From NCBI GenBank assembly GCA_027620105.1, contig JAQCIA010000075.1, positions 1-8,365 on the forward strand: a stretch of DNA of 8,365 bases. The letters are read 5' to 3'. Origin of the DNA: Verrucomicrobiota bacterium (GTDB taxonomy: Bacteria > Verrucomicrobiota > Kiritimatiellia > UBA8416 > JAIOPI01). Position numbers and translations under genes: made by a program. The notes below the pieces were generated by a model. The model made no database searches. It had not been told where the DNA came from and was given only the letters and a program-made list of their open reading frames with translations. Each line of letters opens with the position of its first letter. The stretch's first letter is position 1. This document shows, piece by piece, positions 1 to 6,001 of the stretch.

Positions 1-490
1 GGACCATCAGGACCTTGCCGGTTTGCACCCTCAGCGAGATCGGGGCTATGGCCAGCATGCCGACCGCGGCGTCGAGCTTGTCCGAATCGCCGGTGATCTG
101 CACGATCATGGATTCCTCGGCCAGGTCCACGGTCTTGCCGGCAAAGTGTTCGCAGATCTGGAGCGCCTCGGCGCGATCACCGGCACTCACGGCCACCTTG
201 ATCAGCGCCATCTCGCGCACCACGGCTTCGTCGAGCGAATGATCCGTGCAATGGATCACGTCCACCAGCTTCGCCACCTGGCGCATGATTTGGTCGAGGC
301 CATCGGCGGAGCCTTTGGCGGTGATCGTCATGCGCGAATAGGCGCCGTCCATGGAAGACGAGACCACGAGCGATTCGATGTTGTAGCCGCGCCGGGCGAA
401 CACCTGCGCGATACGCGCCAGGACGCCGGGCTTGTTGGCGACATACACGCTGAGGGTGTGTATGTCCTGTTCCGTCAGTAGCACTTTCAT
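1..490 (-). CDS. ilvN: Acetolactate (acetohydroxyacid) synthase small regulatory subunit, 3' end cut by window
   Basis: Regulatory subunit of acetohydroxyacid synthase, which catalyses the first common step of valine, leucine and isoleucine synthesis. It normally activates the large subunit and carries valine feedback inhibition. The ATG is at 490-488 and 163 codons are visible with no stop, so the gene runs past position 1. Family members are about 160-175 residues, so only a few codons should be missing. An N-terminal ACT domain covers about residues 11-85, with VANKPGVLARIAQVF (17-31) and RRGYNIESL (33-41). Asn19, Gly22 and Asn37 align with the valine-site residues Asn11, Gly14 and Asn29 of E. 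coli IlvH, so feedback control looks intact (inferred from alignment by eye). The C-terminal domain includes GDSDKLDA (134-141). The start overlaps the ilvB stop as ATGA, which suggests translational coupling, and a GGGG lies 5 bases before the ATG. It could equally be named ilvH. Confidence 0.93.
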   Translation of the reverse strand, partial: MKVLLTEQDIHTLSVYVANKPGVLARIAQVFARRGYNIESLVVSSSMDGAYSRMTITAKGSADGLDQIMRQVAKLVDVIHCTDHSLDEAVVREMALIKVAVSAGDRAEALQICEHFAGKTVDLAEESMIVQITGDSDKLDAAVGMLAIAPISLRVQTGKVLMV

Positions 491-2214
491 GTCGACCCCG
501 TTGGCTTGGCCAGTTTCACGTGCGCTTTGGGTTGTTCGATCAGCATGTCTTCCAAGGCAGCGCCGGCGGGAATCATCGGGAACACGTTGGCCGCCTTTTC
601 CACCATGGCATTGATCACGCAGGGACCATCCTTGTAGTCACGCGCGCGCTGCAGCACCTTGCGGATATCCGCCGCGCGTTTCAGCGTGAGGCCGAGGGCG
701 CCGGGATAGGCATCCGCGAGTTTGGCGAAGTCGGGGTTGCCCACGAGGTCCACGCCGCTTTCGCGCTTGTCGAAGAACAGTTCCTGCCACTGGCGCACCA
801 TGCCAAGGTAGCTGTTGTTCAGCACGAGCACCTTCACGGGCAGCTTGTTGATCGCGGCCGTGGCCAGTTCACACAGCGTCATCTGAAAGCCACCGTCGCC
901 CACCACCGCCCACACTTCCTGTTTGGGTTCGCCGAACTGCGCACCGATGGCGGCGGGGAAGCCATAGCCCATCGTGCCCGCACCGCCAGAGGTCAGCCAG
1001 GTGTTGGGTTTGAGCGTCTTGCAGAATTGCGCCGCCCACATCTGGTGCTGGCCCACGTCCGTGGTGATGATCGCGTTGCCGCGGGTCATGTCGTTGAGCA
1101 CGTCCAGAATGTGCTGCATCTGCAGGCCGCCGCGCTTCTTGTAGCCGAGCGGATAGGCCTTCTTGTAGCCGTCCAGGTGCGCCAGCCAGTCGCGCGTGCT
1201 CAGAGCGCTCACGCGCTTGGTCAGGTCGATCAGCACCGCACGGGCATCGCCGTGGCAATAGTGGTGACACTTGATCATGCGTCCGAATTCGGCACTGTCG
1301 ATGTCCACATGGATGCGCACGGCGTTGCGACCGAACAGCGGCGCCTTGCCGATGATGCGATCGTCGTAGCGCGAACCCACGGACATGATCAGATCCGCCT
1401 CGACCATGGCTTTATTGGCGTAGGCGGTGCCGTGCATCCCCAGCATGCCCAGCGACAGCGCATGATTCTCCGGGATCGCGCCCTTACCCAGCAGGGTGGT
1501 GGTCACGGGGGCCTTCAGTTTTTCTGCGAAGGCGCGCAATTCGTTCTGCGCACCGGCAATCAACACGCCGTGGCCCGCCAGAATCACGGGCTGCCGTGAT
1601 TTGCTGAGTGCCTCGGCGATGGCGGCGATGGCGCCTTCCTCTGGTTGGGTCGTCTCGGGGTGATAGCCGGGCAAATCCATTTCGGGATACAGGTCCCCGG
1701 TGAAATCGCCGGAACTCACGTCCTTCGGAATGTCAATCAGCACGGGCCCCGGGCGTCCGGTGCTCGTGATGTGGAAGGCCTCGCGCACCACGCGCGAGAT
1801 GTCGTTCGTGTTCTTCACGAGGTAGCTGTGCTTCACGATCGGCATCGAAATGTCAAAGATGTCCGCTTCCTGGAACGCGTCTTTGCCGAGCATGGGGCGG
1901 ATTTGCTGGCCGGTGATCACGATCATCGGCACGGAGTCCATGTGCGCGGTCATGATGCCGGTCAGGGTGTTGGTGGCCCCGGGGCCGCTGGTCACGAGCA
2001 CCACGCCGGGACGGCCGGTGGCCCGGGCATAGCCGTCGGCCATGTGTGAGGCGCCCTGCTCGTGGCGCACCAGGATCAGCTTGATCTTGGAGCCCACCAG
2101 TGCATCGAAGATCGGCAGCGCCGCGCCGCCCGACAATCCCCAGATGTACTCCACGCCGTTGTTTTCGAGGCACTTCACCAACGCCTCTGCGCCATTTAGT
2201 ATCTTTTTTGCCAT
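487..2214 (-). CDS. ilvB: Acetolactate synthase large (catalytic) subunit
   Basis: ThDP- and FAD-family enzyme that condenses two pyruvates to 2-acetolactate, or pyruvate plus 2-oxobutyrate to acetohydroxybutyrate. The protein is 575 residues from the ATG at 2214, close to E. coli IlvI (574). The N-terminal ThDP-pyrimidine domain carries RHEQGASHMADGYARATG (50-67), with Glu52 the expected catalytic glutamate, then TSGPGATN (75-82). The middle domain is about 190-340. The C-terminal ThDP-diphosphate domain has GDGGFQMT (439-446) followed by NN (466-467), the GDG...NN metal/ThDP motif, and ends with VFPMIPAGA (544-552). The frame stays open to a TTG at 2292, but that extension covers the predicted promoter at 2257-2285. 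The ATG at 2214 has AGGA three bases upstream and gives the family-typical start MAKKILNGAEA, so I chose it. Oddity: residues 26-30 read GLSGG, where the family usually has GYPGG. It is first of an ilvB-ilvN pair and lies downstream of ilvD on the same strand. It could also be named ilvI. Confidence 0.95.
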   Translation of the reverse strand: MAKKILNGAEALVKCLENNGVEYIWGLSGGAALPIFDALVGSKIKLILVRHEQGASHMADGYARATGRPGVVLVTSGPGATNTLTGIMTAHMDSVPMIVITGQQIRPMLGKDAFQEADIFDISMPIVKHSYLVKNTNDISRVVREAFHITSTGRPGPVLIDIPKDVSSGDFTGDLYPEMDLPGYHPETTQPEEGAIAAIAEALSKSRQPVILAGHGVLIAGAQNELRAFAEKLKAPVTTTLLGKGAIPENHALSLGMLGMHGTAYANKAMVEADLIMSVGSRYDDRIIGKAPLFGRNAVRIHVDIDSAEFGRMIKCHHYCHGDARAVLIDLTKRVSALSTRDWLAHLDGYKKAYPLGYKKRGGLQMQHILDVLNDMTRGNAIITTDVGQHQMWAAQFCKTLKPNTWLTSGGAGTMGYGFPAAIGAQFGEPKQEVWAVVGDGGFQMTLCELATAAINKLPVKVLVLNNSYLGMVRQWQELFFDKRESGVDLVGNPDFAKLADAYPGALGLTLKRAADIRKVLQRARDYKDGPCVINAMVEKAANVFPMIPAGAALEDMLIEQPKAHVKLAKPTGST

Positions 2215-2256
2215 TTGTCCTGCCGATATCTGGCTGGTTACTTCCAGTTGTCGGCA

Positions 2257-2285
2257 ATGATTCAACAATTTCGGAAAGGAGTCAA
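2257..2285 (-). promoter_or_regulatory. Predicted sigma70-like promoter for ilvBN
   Basis: Read on the minus strand, TTGACT (2285-2280, 5/6 to the -35 consensus) is followed by a 17-base spacer and AATCAT (2262-2257, 4/6 to the -10). Transcription would start near 2250, giving a leader of about 36 bases before the ilvB ATG at 2214. A weaker upstream pair, TTGAAT (2347-2342) and TATAGT (2322-2317), has a 19-base spacer and may be a second start. The inference rests on sequence match alone. Confidence 0.5.
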
Positions 2286-2405
2286 CCCGCAATGTAGACT
2301 TCGATGAAAATACATTACTATAAGCAATGGCAATGTCTGGAATTCAAATCTACACGCAAAGTGGAGGCGTTGCGCGCGGATTGCGTCTGTATGTTTGCCA
2401 AATTT

Positions 2406-2440
2406 TGTCGCCATAGGCCTGCAAGGTCGTGTTGGCGACA
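2406..2440. repeat. Perfect 8-bp inverted repeat upstream of ilvBN
   Basis: TGTCGCCA at 2406-2413 is the exact reverse complement of TGGCGACA at 2433-2440, separated by 19 bases. There is no T-run on either strand after it, so it does not look like a terminator. It lies 121 bases upstream of the predicted ilvBN -35 box, so it could be an operator for a dimeric regulator or an RNA hairpin in read-through transcripts from ilvD. The role is unknown. Confidence 0.4.
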
Positions 2441-2462
2441 CGTTGCGGGCTGCGCGACCATG

Positions 2463-2500
2463 CAAATGAAACCATTGACACCAAGAGCGGCGTCATTGGT
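2463..2500 (-). terminator. Possible rho-independent terminator of ilvD
   Basis: On the minus strand, ACCAATGACGCC (2500-2489), a 6-base loop GCTCTT and GGTGTCAATGGT (2482-2471) form a 12-pair stem with one G-U pair and one A-A mismatch. It begins 40 bases after the ilvD stop and is followed by TTCATTTG, a weak T-rich tail. The fold is better as minus-strand RNA, where the G-U pair forms, than as plus-strand RNA, where it becomes an A-C mismatch. That fits termination after ilvD. The interrupted T-tract lowers confidence. Confidence 0.42.
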
Positions 2501-2540
2501 AGAGAATCCGAGCCTGTTGTCTCCGTCCTGGGGGCGAAGA

Positions 2541-4256
2541 TCACGGAACGTCGGTGAGCGCGCCCTGCGAGGCTGGCCCCACAACGCGCATGTAGCGGCC
2601 GAGCACGCCACGCGTATAGCGGGGCTTCGGCTGGCGCCAGGCCTTGCGTCGACGCGCGAGTTCCGCCGGCGCCACGCGCAGATCGAGCCGGCGTTTGGTC
2701 GCGTCGATGACGATGGTGTCGCCATTCCTAATCAGCGCCAGCAGTCCGCCGTTGTATGCCTCGGGCGTGATGTGCCCCACGACAAAGCCATGGCTGCCGC
2801 CGGAAAAGCGTCCGTCGGTGATGAGGGCCACATCCTTGCCCAGGCCTTTGCCCATCACGGCGGATGTCGGTGAAAGCATTTCGCGCATGCCGGGGCCGCC
2901 CTTCGGCCCCTCATAGCGAATCACGATCACGTGCCCTTTGCGCACGCGTCCATCGAGAATGGCCTTGAGTGCCGCCTCCTCCGACTCGAAGACCAGGGCC
3001 TCGCCTTCAAAGCGCATACCTTCTTTGCCGGAAATCTTGGCGACCGCGCCTTCCTTGGCCAGGTTGCCGTACAAAATAACCAGATGCCCGTCTTTCTTCA
3101 CGGGATTCTCGAAGGGGCGGATGATGTCCTGCCCCTTGGGATAGTGTTTCGTGGTGCGCAGGTTCTCCGCGAGCGTTTTGCCGGTGACGGTCAGGCAGTC
3201 CCCATTCAAGAGGTGCTCATCGAGCAGCATCTTCATCAGGGGCGTGGTCCCGCCGATCTTCACCAGTTCGGCCATCACATACTTGCCGCTGGGCTTGAGG
3301 TCCGCCAACACGGGCACGTGGCCGCCGATTTTCGTGAAATCGTCCAGGCTCAACGTGACCTCCGCAGCACTGGCCATGGCGAGCAGATGCAGGACTGCAT
3401 TCGTGGAGCCGCCGAGGGCCGTCACGAGCGTGATCGCGTTCAGGAAGGCGTCGCGGGTCATGATGTCGCGCGGGCGGATGCCGCGCTTGATCAGGTTCAC
3501 CACGGCGGCGCCGGCGTTGCGACTGTCGCGATCCTTATCCGGAGAAACCGCACTTTGCGCAGAGCTGTTGGGCAGACTCATGCCCAGAGCCTCAATGGCG
3601 GAGGCCATGGTATTGGCGGTGTACATGCCGCCGCAGGAACCGGGGCCGGGGATGGCCGCGCATTCGATTTGGCGCAGGCCCTGGTCACCGATTTCGCGCC
3701 GTGCATGCGCACCCACGGCCTCAAAGATCGACACAATATCCACGTTCTTGCCGGCGTGCTTGCCGGGCAGGATGGTGCCACCGTAGACAAAGACGGCGGG
3801 CCGGTTGAGGCGGGCCATGGCGATCAGGCACCCGGGCATGTTCTTGTCGCAGCCGCCGATGGCGACCACGCCGTCCATGCCTTCGCAGGCCACCACCGTT
3901 TCGATCGAGTCGGCGATGACCTCGCGGGAGACGAGCGAGTACTTCATGCCCTCCGTGCCCATGGAGATACCGTCGGACACGGTGATGGTGCCGAAGACGA
4001 CGGCCTTGCCGCCCGCCGCGTTGACGCCGGCCTCGGCCTCGCGAGCCAGGCGGTCGATGTGCATGTTGCAAGGCGTGACCATGCTCCACGTGGACGCAAT
4101 CCCCACCTGGGATTTCTTATAGAGATCGGCGTCGCTGAAACCAACCGCGCGTAGCATGCCGCGTCCCGGCGCGCGCTCAGCACCTTCGGTGACAAGCGCT
4201 GAGAACTGGCGATGGGCTGAGCGGGGTGCGGACTTTTTGGAAACCTTTTTCGTCAT
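2541..4256 (-). CDS. ilvD: Dihydroxy-acid dehydratase
   Basis: Fe-S enzyme that dehydrates 2,3-dihydroxy-isovalerate and 2,3-dihydroxy-3-methylvalerate to the 2-oxo acids, the third common step of branched-chain amino-acid synthesis. The protein is 571 residues from the ATG at 4256, within the family's usual range of about 555-615. Three expected cluster cysteines are present: Cys63 in TPCNMHI, Cys136 in GGCDKNMPG and Cys208 in PGPGSCGGMYTANTM. The pattern CDKNMPG and all three cysteines fit the [2Fe-2S] type (inferred from family knowledge). Mg-site residues such as Asp94 (VSDGISMG) and Asp137-Lys138 are present. The C-terminal domain contains TDGRFSGGSHGFVVGHI (480-496), with Ser488 the expected catalytic base. 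Start choice: AAGGAG lies 13 bases before this ATG, which is long, while an in-frame TTG at 4265 would sit 4 bases after it and add three residues. The frame stays open to 4475 but that would run into nadD. The gene is divergent from nadD and upstream of ilvBN on the same strand. Confidence 0.95.
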   Translation of the reverse strand: MTKKVSKKSAPRSAHRQFSALVTEGAERAPGRGMLRAVGFSDADLYKKSQVGIASTWSMVTPCNMHIDRLAREAEAGVNAAGGKAVVFGTITVSDGISMGTEGMKYSLVSREVIADSIETVVACEGMDGVVAIGGCDKNMPGCLIAMARLNRPAVFVYGGTILPGKHAGKNVDIVSIFEAVGAHARREIGDQGLRQIECAAIPGPGSCGGMYTANTMASAIEALGMSLPNSSAQSAVSPDKDRDSRNAGAAVVNLIKRGIRPRDIMTRDAFLNAITLVTALGGSTNAVLHLLAMASAAEVTLSLDDFTKIGGHVPVLADLKPSGKYVMAELVKIGGTTPLMKMLLDEHLLNGDCLTVTGKTLAENLRTTKHYPKGQDIIRPFENPVKKDGHLVILYGNLAKEGAVAKISGKEGMRFEGEALVFESEEAALKAILDGRVRKGHVIVIRYEGPKGGPGMREMLSPTSAVMGKGLGKDVALITDGRFSGGSHGFVVGHITPEAYNGGLLALIRNGDTIVIDATKRRLDLRVAPAELARRRKAWRQPKPRYTRGVLGRYMRVVGPASQGALTDVP

Positions 4257-4292
4257 AGTGGGCAAGCCTCTCCTTGTGCCGATGTGGAGCGG

Positions 4293-4320
4293 ATTATGCC
4301 ACAGCAGGCCGTCGGCGCAA
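4293..4320 (-). promoter_or_regulatory. Predicted sigma70-like promoter for ilvD
   Basis: On the minus strand, TTGCGC (4320-4315, 4/6) is followed by a 16-base spacer and CATAAT (4298-4293, 5/6 to TATAAT). The expected start is near 4286, giving a leader of about 30 bases before the ilvD ATG. It faces away from the similar nadD promoter at 4372-4399. Confidence 0.55.
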
Positions 4321-4371
4321 CGCGATTTCCCCGGCGATGCCGACTTGCACCCGCCGGCCGCCATTCGACGC

Positions 4372-4399
4372 TTGCGCCCGGCGCGGGACACGCGATAAT
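4372..4399 (+). promoter_or_regulatory. Predicted sigma70-like promoter for nadD-rsfS
   Basis: TTGCGC (4372-4377, 4/6) is followed by a 16-base spacer and GATAAT (4394-4399, 5/6). The predicted start, near 4406, leaves only about 11 bases before the nadD ATG, and the ribosome-binding sequence GAAGGA begins at 4406. The leader would therefore be very short. An earlier start elsewhere is possible. Confidence 0.45.
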
Positions 4400-4416
4400 G
4401 CCCCCGAAGGACACGC

Positions 4417-5046
4417 ATGAATCCGGCCGGCAAAAAATCACGCATCGGCATTCTGGGTGGCACCTTCAATCCCATTCATGTCGGTCATATGATTCTGGCG
4501 CAAAGCGCGCTGGAGGCGTACGAGCTCTCGTCCGTGATCTTCATGCCCTGCGCGACCCCGGCACACAAGGGGCGCCAGGCGCTGCTTTCAGGAAAACACC
4601 GCCTGGCCATGGTGGAGCGGGCGATCGGGTGGAATCCTTTCTTCGAGGTCTCGGACGTGGAGTTGCAGCGGACGGGCGTTTCCTACGCGGTGGATACGGT
4701 GTCCGTCCTCACCCGGCAGCGGCCGCAAGCGCAACTGTTCTTCATCATCGGGACCGACACGTTGCTTGAATTGCACAAGTGGCGCAGCGTGTATGATCTG
4801 CTCGCGCTCTGCCGCTTCATTACGTTTGGGCGCCCGGGGCCAGCGCTGGATGCCTTGGGCGCGAAATCCCTGAACCTCGATCCACCCTGGCCAGAGCGCC
4901 TGATGAAGGATGTCACTGCCGGGCGCTTGCTGGATGTTTCCTCCACGGATATTCGCTACCGGGTTGCGGAGGGCCTCAGCATCCGGTATCTTGTGCCTCC
5001 GGAAGTGGAAATGTATATCGCCGAGCATCGGCTCTTTCGGCGCTAA
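4417..5046 (+). CDS. nadD: Nicotinate-nucleotide adenylyltransferase
   Basis: Transfers AMP from ATP to nicotinate mononucleotide, giving deamido-NAD in the cytoplasmic NAD synthesis pathway. The protein is 209 residues, typical for NadD. The nucleotidyltransferase signature GGTFNPIHVGH is at residues 14-24, with His21 and His24 in the (H/T)xGH-type ATP site. FFIIGTDTLLELHKW (108-122) matches the family GxDxxxxxxxW segment, and VSSTDIR (174-180) is the C-terminal ISSTxIR motif. The end, LVPPEVEMYI, is also typical. GAAGGA (4406-4411) lies five bases before the ATG, supporting this start. It is followed 74 bases later by rsfS on the same strand, a widely conserved neighbour. It is divergent from ilvD. 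Confidence 0.95.
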   Translation: MNPAGKKSRIGILGGTFNPIHVGHMILAQSALEAYELSSVIFMPCATPAHKGRQALLSGKHRLAMVERAIGWNPFFEVSDVELQRTGVSYAVDTVSVLTRQRPQAQLFFIIGTDTLLELHKWRSVYDLLALCRFITFGRPGPALDALGAKSLNLDPPWPERLMKDVTAGRLLDVSSTDIRYRVAEGLSIRYLVPPEVEMYIAEHRLFRR

Positions 5047-5120
5047 GCGCAGGCCTCGGCGCATGCCCCCGGATCGGATCAACGCTTTTCTACGGAGACG
5101 ACATCAGCGACACTGTGCAT

Positions 5121-5456
5121 ATGACGGCAACGGAGATGGCGAAGGTGGCCCGCGAGGCCCTTGAGGAAAAAAGGGGGCGCGACATCGTTCTGCTGGACGT
5201 GCGCGGCATCTCCACCATCACGGACTATGTGCTGATTGCGACGGGCAGTAGTGGTCCGCAGCTCAAAGCCATGGCCGTTTCTGTCGCACAGGCGCTCAAG
5301 CGGAGTGGTGTTCAGGCCCATCGCGCCGCCGGCACGCCGGAATCGGGCTGGGTGGTGTCAGACTACTTCGACCTGGTCATCCATATCTTTTCGCCGGAAG
5401 CCCGGGCGTACTATGCAGTCGAAGCACTGTGGGAGCAGGCTCCGCGTCTGGCGTAG
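5121..5456 (+). CDS. rsfS: Ribosomal silencing factor RsfS (Iojap/DUF143 family)
   Basis: RsfS binds ribosomal protein uL14 on the 50S subunit and blocks joining with the 30S subunit, lowering translation when nutrients are scarce (family knowledge). The protein is 111 residues from the ATG at 5121; E. coli RsfS has 105. Family landmarks are DIVLLDVRGISTITDY (21-36), ATGSSGPQLKAMA (40-52), ESGWVVSDYFDLVIHIF (74-90) and the C-terminal YYAVEALW (97-104). The start is uncertain. A GTG at 5115 would add two residues, and the only purine-rich stretch (GGAG at 5094-5097) is 17 bases before the GTG and 23 before the ATG, too far to be a normal ribosome-binding site. Translation may be coupled to nadD or weak. 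The last 80 bases overlap the opposing anti-sigma gene. The usual neighbour rlmH is absent. Confidence 0.93.
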   Translation: MTATEMAKVAREALEEKRGRDIVLLDVRGISTITDYVLIATGSSGPQLKAMAVSVAQALKRSGVQAHRAAGTPESGWVVSDYFDLVIHIFSPEARAYYAVEALWEQAPRLA

Positions 5457-5979
5457 TCTCTTCGTAGGCCCCCCCATCCACCTCATAGGTGGTGTCATCC
5501 AGAGTTAGGCCCTCCATCGCCAGGAGATCACGCGCGAGCGCGAGCAGCTTGGCCTCCTGATCGTTCACCACGGTGGCGGGGGTGGGGAATTCATCCGCGC
5601 CCTGCGCCATGGCAACCATCGCATGCACCTGGGCGATGCGATCTTCAGGCGCCGTCGGCAGCATCCAGAGCCATCCCGCGACAGCCAGAGCCAGCGACGC
5701 GGCGTAGGCCAGCCCACGCAACCAAACCGCCGGGAACACGAAGGCTGGTTGCGCCAGCTCCGTCTCGGCCGCAGCCCGAATACGTGCGCGCACATCCGCG
5801 GCGGGCGTCGGCGCGGGCAATCCCGCGCGCGCGGCGGTGAGCAGGAAGTTGGTTTCCGTGCGCAGCGCGCGTGCATCGGGGTGTGCCGCCAGCCAGTCCG
5901 CCAATCCACGTGCCTGCGCCGCACTCAGTTCGCCCGACTCCGCCAGCAACAGCTGCTGTTCCAATTGTTCCCGATTCAT
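5377..5979 (-). CDS. Putative single-pass membrane anti-sigma factor
   Basis: 200-residue protein of no firm family. It is called an anti-sigma factor from its position 22 bases after an ECF sigma gene and its layout. An N-terminal helical, probably cytoplasmic part (about 1-80) begins MNREQLEQQLLLAESGELS, a pattern common in anti-sigma N-termini, and contains Ala/Arg-rich helices. One membrane segment follows at about 87-108 (LAYAASLALAVAGWLWML), then a roughly 90-residue tail likely outside the membrane, acidic around 159-180. It has no cysteine at all, so the zinc-binding HxxxCxxC motif of many anti-sigma factors is absent. GGAG lies 8 bases before the ATG at 5979, a good ribosome-binding site. 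The last 26 codons or so are antisense to the 3' end of rsfS; the stop TGA is at 5379-5377. It is last in a unit with the sigma factor and M50 protease. The alternative is an unrelated membrane protein. Confidence 0.72.
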   Translation of the reverse strand: MNREQLEQQLLLAESGELSAAQARGLADWLAAHPDARALRTETNFLLTAARAGLPAPTPAADVRARIRAAAETELAQPAFVFPAVWLRGLAYAASLALAVAGWLWMLPTAPEDRIAQVHAMVAMAQGADEFPTPATVVNDQEAKLLALARDLLAMEGLTLDDTTYEVDGGAYEETTPDAEPAPTVLRLHSTPGLPAKRYG

Positions 5980-6001
5980 GTGTCGCGCTCCATTCCCGCC
6001 T

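Larger units (their letters stand above)
2215..2540. other. Non-coding gap between ilvD and ilvB
   Basis: This stretch holds no convincing gene on either strand. The part from about 2290 to 2480 is visibly richer in A and T than the flanking genes. It contains a terminator-like hairpin after ilvD (2463-2500), a perfect 8-bp inverted repeat (2406-2440) and the ilvBN promoter (2257-2285). I looked for an ilv-type leader peptide with runs of Ile, Val or Leu codons followed by an attenuator. The short minus-strand frames here show no such runs, so classic attenuation is not supported. No tRNA or recognisable riboswitch was seen. Confidence 0.6.

Noticed and set aside
520..1599. Long plus-strand open frame (359 codons) opposite ilvB
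   Set aside because: It is antisense to a certain ilvB gene, His/Ala/Arg-rich and without any family motif. It is open because of GC-rich codon bias.
2215..2465. Possible ilv leader peptide and attenuator before ilvB
   Set aside because: Short minus-strand frames in this gap have no runs of Ile, Val or Leu codons, and no alternating terminator/antiterminator pair ends in a T-run before ilvB.
2475..2505. Consensus TTGACA at 2475-2480 on the plus strand as a promoter
   Set aside because: No gene follows on the plus strand before 4417 and no good -10 lies at the right distance. The hexamer is part of the ilvD terminator-like stem.
2931..4154. Long plus-strand open frame (407 codons) opposite ilvD
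   Set aside because: It lies wholly antisense to ilvD, whose motifs are all present, and the translation is Gly/Ala/His-rich without recognisable domains.
5478..5492. Hairpin CCACCT-CAT-AGGTGG just after the rsfS stop as a terminator
   Set aside because: The stem is only 6 pairs with a 3-base loop and no T-run follows. It also lies inside the anti-sigma coding sequence, so codon content is a sufficient explanation.
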